Assembly (NCBI RefSeq): GCF_900112305.1
Contig: NZ_FOKT01000001.1
Location: forward strand, 124,001-188,000
DNA: 64,000 nucleotides
Direction: 5' to 3'
From: Microbulbifer thermotolerans
GTDB lineage: Bacteria; Pseudomonadota; Gammaproteobacteria; Pseudomonadales; Cellvibrionaceae
This document shows, one piece after another, positions 60,178 through 64,000 of the stretch (positions are counted from its first letter, which is position 1; each line of letters begins with the position of its first letter). The translations under genes and the position numbers were made by a program. The notes beneath the pieces were generated by a model. The model saw only the letters and a list, made by a program, of their open reading frames with translations. It did no database searches and was not told where the DNA came from.

Positions 60178-60801
60178 ATGCAAGAAAAACTCGCCGAAGT
60201 ACTGGAACAGGCCAAAGTAATCCCGGTGCTGGTAATCGACGATGTCGAAGATGCCCTGCCGCTGGCGGAAGCCTTGGTGGAAGGTGGTTTGAACGTACTG
60301 GAAATCACACTGCGTACCGAGGCGGCGTTGGCCGCGGTGGAACGCATCGCCAAACAGCTTCCGGACGCCCATATCGGCACTGGTACGGTACTGAGTGGCG
60401 AAGATGTGCGCCGCTCTGAGGATGCCGGCGCGTCTTTTATGGTCAGTCCGGGAACCACTGAGCAACTTCTGGACGCGGCGGAGAGCAGCGATGTGCCACT
60501 GCTTCCGGGGGTCGCCAACCCCTCTGAAGTGATGCGCTTGTTGGAGCGTGGTTACCGCTACCAGAAATTCTTCCCCGCCCAGGCCGCTGGCGGCGTACCC
60601 ATGCTCAAGTCCATCGGTGGGCCCCTGGCACAGGTGCGTTTCTGTCCCACCGGTGGTGTGAGTCCGAACAATGCCAGGGATTATCTGGCGTTGCCCAACG
60701 TCATCTGCGTGGGCGGCTCCTGGATGGCGGCAGTCAACCTGGTTCGGGAAAAAAGATGGGCCGAAATCACCCGTCTGGCGAAAGAGGCCGCCACCCTGTA
60801 A
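60178..60801 (+). CDS. eda: KDPG aldolase
   Basis: 207 residues. The conserved Glu is in LEITLRTEAAL and the Schiff-base lysine in YRYQKFFPAQAAGG, with GTVLSGEDV and CPTGGV. It cleaves KDPG to pyruvate and glyceraldehyde-3-phosphate. The TAA stop is the first three bases of repeat element E5. Confidence 0.96.
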   Translation: MQEKLAEVLEQAKVIPVLVIDDVEDALPLAEALVEGGLNVLEITLRTEAALAAVERIAKQLPDAHIGTGTVLSGEDVRRSEDAGASFMVSPGTTEQLLDAAESSDVPLLPGVANPSEVMRLLERGYRYQKFFPAQAAGGVPMLKSIGGPLAQVRFCPTGGVSPNNARDYLALPNVICVGGSWMAAVNLVREKRWAEITRLAKEAATL

Positions 60802-61007
60802 GGGAATCCCTGATGAATTTCCATGAGCGCTGAAGTTGACCCAGGGGCGCTCGAATTTTTGGGTGGATACTTCGAAAGTGCACGTACAGTCCCCGGTTAT
60901 ACCGTTTCCGGTAACCGGTAGTGTCGAAATATCTAGCCCGCAACTTGTACTTCTTATCCGGGCGCGGAGCGGTCTCGAATGCCTGGGGCGAATTTATCAG
61001 GGGCCTA
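60799..61007 (+). repeat. Element E5: diverged inverted-repeat element (209 bp)
   Basis: Ends TAAGGGAATCCCTGATGAAT and, at the right, CGAATTTATCAGGGGCCTA, bounded by TA. The interior keeps GGATACTTCGAAAGTGCACG and TGTCGAAAT in the E2 order with a new central palindrome, so it is a diverged subfamily. Its first bases contain the eda stop. Confidence 0.7.
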
Positions 61008-61028
61008 CGCGTTAATTCTCGTTCTCCT

Positions 61029-61040
61029 CTCCAGCTGGAG
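61029..61040. other. Palindrome before gap
   Basis: CTCCAGCTGGAG lies within a CTCTCC-rich and GAGAGG-rich stretch (61024-61075) resembling common dispersed proteobacterial repeats. Function unknown. Confidence 0.35.
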
Positions 61041-61100
61041 GGAGATAGGGGAATGAGGGGAGAGGGTAAAAGCGATTTGCAATAATGAGGCTATAGCGAG

Positions 61101-62135
61101 ATGAAAATTAAAATTGCCATTAACGGCTACGGCCGCATCGGCCGCAACGTCACCCGTGCCATCTACGAATCCGGATATAACGACCGTGTGCAGCTGGTGG
61201 CGATCAACGACTTGGCTCCGGTGGAGTCCAATGCCCACCTGACCCGCTTTGATACTATTCACGGTCGCTTTAATACCGAAGTGGCCGTGGAAGGCGAGGA
61301 CCTGCTGATCGGTGGCGACCGCATCCGCGTCTGCCAGGAGCGGGAACCGGCCAAGTTGCCCTGGGCGGAACTGGGTGTCGACCTAGTGCTTGAGTGCACC
61401 GGCCGCTTTACCGACAAGGCCTCCGCCTCTGAGCATATTGCCGCTGGCGCCAAGGCGGTACTGATTTCTGCGCCGTCCAAGGACGCGGATCTGACCGTCG
61501 TCTATGGCGTTAACCACGACAAGCTGACCCCCGATCACAAAGTGGTTTCCAACGCTTCCTGCACTACCAACTGTCTGGCGCCGGTGGCTAAGGCCCTGCA
61601 CCGCGAGTTGGGAATAGAGCGCGGATTTATGACCACGGTACACGCTTATACCAACGACCAGAATACCCAGGATGCGGTGCACAAGGATATCTACCGAGCC
61701 CGCGCCGCCGCCGACAATATGATTCCCACCAAAACCGGTGCAGCCGCAGCTGTTGGCCTGGTATTGCCGGAGCTGAAAGGCCGCCTGGATGGAATGGCCG
61801 TGCGCGTACCGGTCAACAACGTCTCCCTGGTGGACTGCCAGTTTATCGCCGGTCGTGAAACCAGCGTGGAAGAGGTCAATCGCATCATGAAAGCTGCCGC
61901 AGAGGCCAGTGGTGGTGTACTGACTTACTGCGATCAGCCGCTGGTATCCGTGGACTTCAATCACACCAATGCCTCCAGCCACTTCGACGCCAATCATACC
62001 CGCGTCAACGGCAATCTGGTCAAGGTAATGGCCTGGTATGACAACGAGTGGGGCTTCTCCCACCGCATGCTCGACACCAGCCTGGCCATGGCGGAGTCAC
62101 TGCAACTGAATCAGGTTGCGGCTGAAACTGCCTGA
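61101..62135 (+). CDS. gap: Glyceraldehyde-3-phosphate dehydrogenase family protein
   Basis: 344 residues. The NAD motif [11 protein letters not shown], the active-site Cys in [13 protein letters not shown] and the catalytic His in [10 protein letters not shown] are present. The [14 protein letters not shown] and C-terminal [11 protein letters not shown] and [14 protein letters not shown] segments also resemble erythrose-4-phosphate dehydrogenase (Epd), so specificity for the four-carbon substrate is possible. The position next to eda and pyk favours glycolytic GAPDH. It starts 93 bases after E5. Confidence 0.85.
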   Translation: MKIKIAINGYGRIGRNVTRAIYESGYNDRVQLVAINDLAPVESNAHLTRFDTIHGRFNTEVAVEGEDLLIGGDRIRVCQEREPAKLPWAELGVDLVLECTGRFTDKASASEHIAAGAKAVLISAPSKDADLTVVYGVNHDKLTPDHKVVSNASCTTNCLAPVAKALHRELGIERGFMTTVHAYTNDQNTQDAVHKDIYRARAAADNMIPTKTGAAAAVGLVLPELKGRLDGMAVRVPVNNVSLVDCQFIAGRETSVEEVNRIMKAAAEASGGVLTYCDQPLVSVDFNHTNASSHFDANHTRVNGNLVKVMAWYDNEWGFSHRMLDTSLAMAESLQLNQVAAETA

Positions 62136-62231
62136 GTTTTCCTCCCGCCTCTCTCACGGTTGACTTGAGTGGGGCGGGGGCGTGCAGCCTTTCCGAACCT
62201 CATTTTTCATAATAACTCCCAACAGGATCCC

Positions 62232-63668
62232 ATGATTCGCCACACCAAAATTGTCGCCACCCTCGGCCCCGGCACAGACAAACCCCGTGTCATCGAAGAA
62301 ATGATTCGCGCCGGTGTCAATATTGTGCGTTTGAACTTTTCCCACGGCTCCGCCGACGACCACCGCCGCAGGGTGGAGGAAGTGCGCCGCGCCGCTGCGG
62401 CACAGAACAAGATGGTCGCTGTGCTCGGAGATCTGCAGGGACCAAAAATCCGCATTGCCCGCTTTGCCGAAGGCAGTATCTGGCTGGAGAACAACAGCGA
62501 GTTCACCTTGGATCTGGACTGTCCCGCGGACGGCGGTGACCAACATCGGGTCAATGTGGACTATCCCAGTCTGATCAGCGATTGCAAGGCGGGCGATATA
62601 CTGTTGCTCGATGACGGCAAGATCCGCCTCGAGGTCACTGGTACTACTTCGACGAAACTTTATTGCCGTGTACTGCAGGGCGGAAAACTGTCGAACAACA
62701 AAGGTATTAACCTGCTCGGCGGCGGCCTGTCTGCTCCGGCGCTGACGGAAAAAGACTACCGCGATATCAAGCTGGCAGCGGAACTTGAAGTGGACTTTCT
62801 CGCGGTCAGTTTTCCGCGCTGTGCGGAGGACCTGGAAACCGCTCGCAGCGCCATGCAGGAAGCCGGCAGCCGCGCTGCCATCGTCGCCAAAGTGGAGCGC
62901 GCCGAAGCGGTCGCCAGCGACGAACAGATGGATAGCCTGATTTTGGCTGCCGATGCAATCATGGTTGCCCGTGGCGACCTGGGCGTGGAAATCGGGGATG
63001 CCGCTTTGATCGGGGTGCAGAAAAAACTGATCAATCGCGCGAATGCTCTGAACCGGGGAGTGATTACCGCTACCCAGATGATGGAGTCAATGATCACCAG
63101 CCCCACTCCGACACGTGCCGAAGTAATGGATGTGGCCAACGCCGTGCTCGACGGTACAGATGCTGTCATGTTATCGGCGGAGACAGCAGCTGGCGAATAC
63201 CCGGTTGCGGCGGTGGAATCCATGAGTGAAATTATCGTCGGTGCGGAACAGTATCTCGGCAGCGTGCCGCAATCAGCCGCAAGCCAGAGCGCTTCCGAAC
63301 GCATCGACACGGTGATTGCTCAGGCGGCTATTGATGTGGCCGCGCGGGTGGAAAATCTCTGTGCTATCGCGGCGCTGAGTGAATCCGGCCGCACCCCGCG
63401 CATTATGTCCAGGGCCACTACGCGCCTGCCAATTTACGCCTTGACCCGCCACCCGTCGGTTGCCCGCCAACTGGTCTTGTTGCGCGGTGTGGAGCCCGTG
63501 GAGTTCGACCCCGCGTCCGTCCCGCTCGGCCATTTGACGGAAGCCATTATTGAAGTGTTGAGCTCTCGTCTGGATTTGCAAAAAGGCCAGCGCATTTTGA
63601 TCACTCAGGGCGAGCGACTGAATATGGGAGGGCATACCAACTCGATGCGGATTAAAGAAATCGAGTAG
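62232..63668 (+). CDS. pyk: Pyruvate kinase
   Basis: 478 residues from the ATG at 62232, with AGGA upstream, matching the family start IRHTKIVATLGPG. Motifs: NFSHGSADDH, the MVARGDLGVEIG region, TATQMMESM and MLSAETAAGEYP. It makes pyruvate and ATP from PEP. It lies 96 bases after gap. Confidence 0.95.
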   Translation: MIRHTKIVATLGPGTDKPRVIEEMIRAGVNIVRLNFSHGSADDHRRRVEEVRRAAAAQNKMVAVLGDLQGPKIRIARFAEGSIWLENNSEFTLDLDCPADGGDQHRVNVDYPSLISDCKAGDILLLDDGKIRLEVTGTTSTKLYCRVLQGGKLSNNKGINLLGGGLSAPALTEKDYRDIKLAAELEVDFLAVSFPRCAEDLETARSAMQEAGSRAAIVAKVERAEAVASDEQMDSLILAADAIMVARGDLGVEIGDAALIGVQKKLINRANALNRGVITATQMMESMITSPTPTRAEVMDVANAVLDGTDAVMLSAETAAGEYPVAAVESMSEIIVGAEQYLGSVPQSAASQSASERIDTVIAQAAIDVAARVENLCAIAALSESGRTPRIMSRATTRLPIYALTRHPSVARQLVLLRGVEPVEFDPASVPLGHLTEAIIEVLSSRLDLQKGQRILITQGERLNMGGHTNSMRIKEIE

Positions 63669-63690
63669 CCTTTTCTTCTCCCACTTCCCG

Positions 63691-63713
63691 TCCCGCCGCC
63701 AGGCAGGGCGGGA
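63691..63713 (+). terminator. Possible pyk terminator hairpin
   Basis: CCCGCC and GGCGGG arms with an interior GCCAGGC; no clear T-run follows. Confidence 0.4.
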
Positions 63714-63811
63714 GGCAGCCGGTGCGCCGGTTTCCCCGCCTATTCTCTCTTTTTATCACGCGGTCAGTTTTCCAAGAGGGGCTGACGGTTCGCTGTGGAT
63801 TGTATACCGGA

Positions 63812-64000
63812 AAGCCCTGATTCATTCACTCAATAAATTAGATTCTGCCCCCGAACAATTGGATGGCGAATGCAAGACGGGAGACACATCGTGAAAGCGG
63901 CGGGGAAGGTAGTGTTCGCTTGCGAAATGTACGTCCCTTCAGGCGGGGTATTTCTGGTGCGGTGGCAGGGGGGGGCGTGTGATCAGCTCGGAAATGCGTC
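63812..64000 (+). repeat. Possible decayed repeat element cut by the window edge
   Basis: GAAAGCCCTGATTCATTCAC resembles the left end, CAATTGGATGGC matches CAATAGGATGGC in E2, and CGAAATGTACGTCC matches the CGAAATGTCCGCCC arm of E3, in the correct order. The right end would lie beyond the window. Confidence 0.4.

Larger units (their letters stand above)
63669..64000. other. Window end region after pyk
   Basis: 332 bases without a supported gene. The GC-rich hairpin and a decayed repeat copy occupy most of it. An open GTG frame from 63891 to the window end has no family signature and overlaps the repeat, so I do not call it. Confidence 0.5.

Overview
The window reads as chromosomal DNA of a marine, polysaccharide-degrading gammaproteobacterium. 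The conserved blocks miaB-phoH-ybeY-corC-lnt and leuS-lptE-holA, a chitin-sugar (nag) operon, a long TonB-dependent receptor and a complete Entner-Doudoroff block would fit Cellvibrionales, for example a Microbulbifer relative. That placement is an inference from gene content, moderate G+C and protein style, not a database result. I see no rRNA, tRNA, CRISPR array, prophage or transposase gene.

Layout. 1-9.5 kb: end of a GldG-like ABC transporter operon, a TonB-dependent receptor, a glycerophosphodiesterase, a flavin reductase, a double-rubredoxin/reductase fusion, a beta-carbonic anhydrase, a possible Arg-rich microprotein and a GNAT enzyme. 9.7-16.5 kb: an unknown protein, two tandem outer-membrane phospholipases A, a NUDIX hydrolase, an Orn/Lys/Arg decarboxylase and a DUF815 ATPase. 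16.5-21.9 kb: a nitric-oxide defence island (norB, ric/ytfE, nnrS, nsrR, sirB-like) with two NsrR-type operators and an FNR-type box before ric-norB and a third NsrR-like site before nnrS. 21.9-41.3 kb: housekeeping and envelope genes (aidB-like, holA, lptE, leuS, ybeL-like, ydcF-like, yfcH-like, lnt, corC, ybeY, phoH, miaB, DUF1820, lpxH-like, olsF-like, aminotransferase). 41.5-51.3 kb: a DUF6279 lipoprotein, a PstS-OmpA fusion, the nagK-nagB-nagA-nagP operon and lrgAB with a divergent LysR regulator. 51.6-63.7 kb: katG, a LacI-type regulator, then edd-zwf-pgl-eda, gap and pyk.

How the genes work together. GlcNAc imported by NagP is phosphorylated, deacetylated and deaminated to fructose-6-phosphate. 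Hexose phosphates can then enter Zwf-Pgl-Edd-Eda, with Gap and Pyk completing lower glycolysis. HexR-like 15-bp palindromes lie in the edd promoter and in the region between the LacI gene and edd, although no hexR is in the window. The NO island should repair iron centres and reduce NO under NsrR plus FNR/ANR-type control.

The most unusual signal is non-coding: a family of 209-220 bp elements with terminal inverted repeats (consensus near TAAGGAACCTCTGATTAATT) and nested hairpins, some with compensatory base changes. There are three well-conserved copies, one diverged copy, one internally deleted 89-bp copy and several decayed ends. Four gene stop codons lie exactly at element ends, and other decayed ends abut or include stops. 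The family behaves like a TA-targeting MITE that settles at gene 3' ends.
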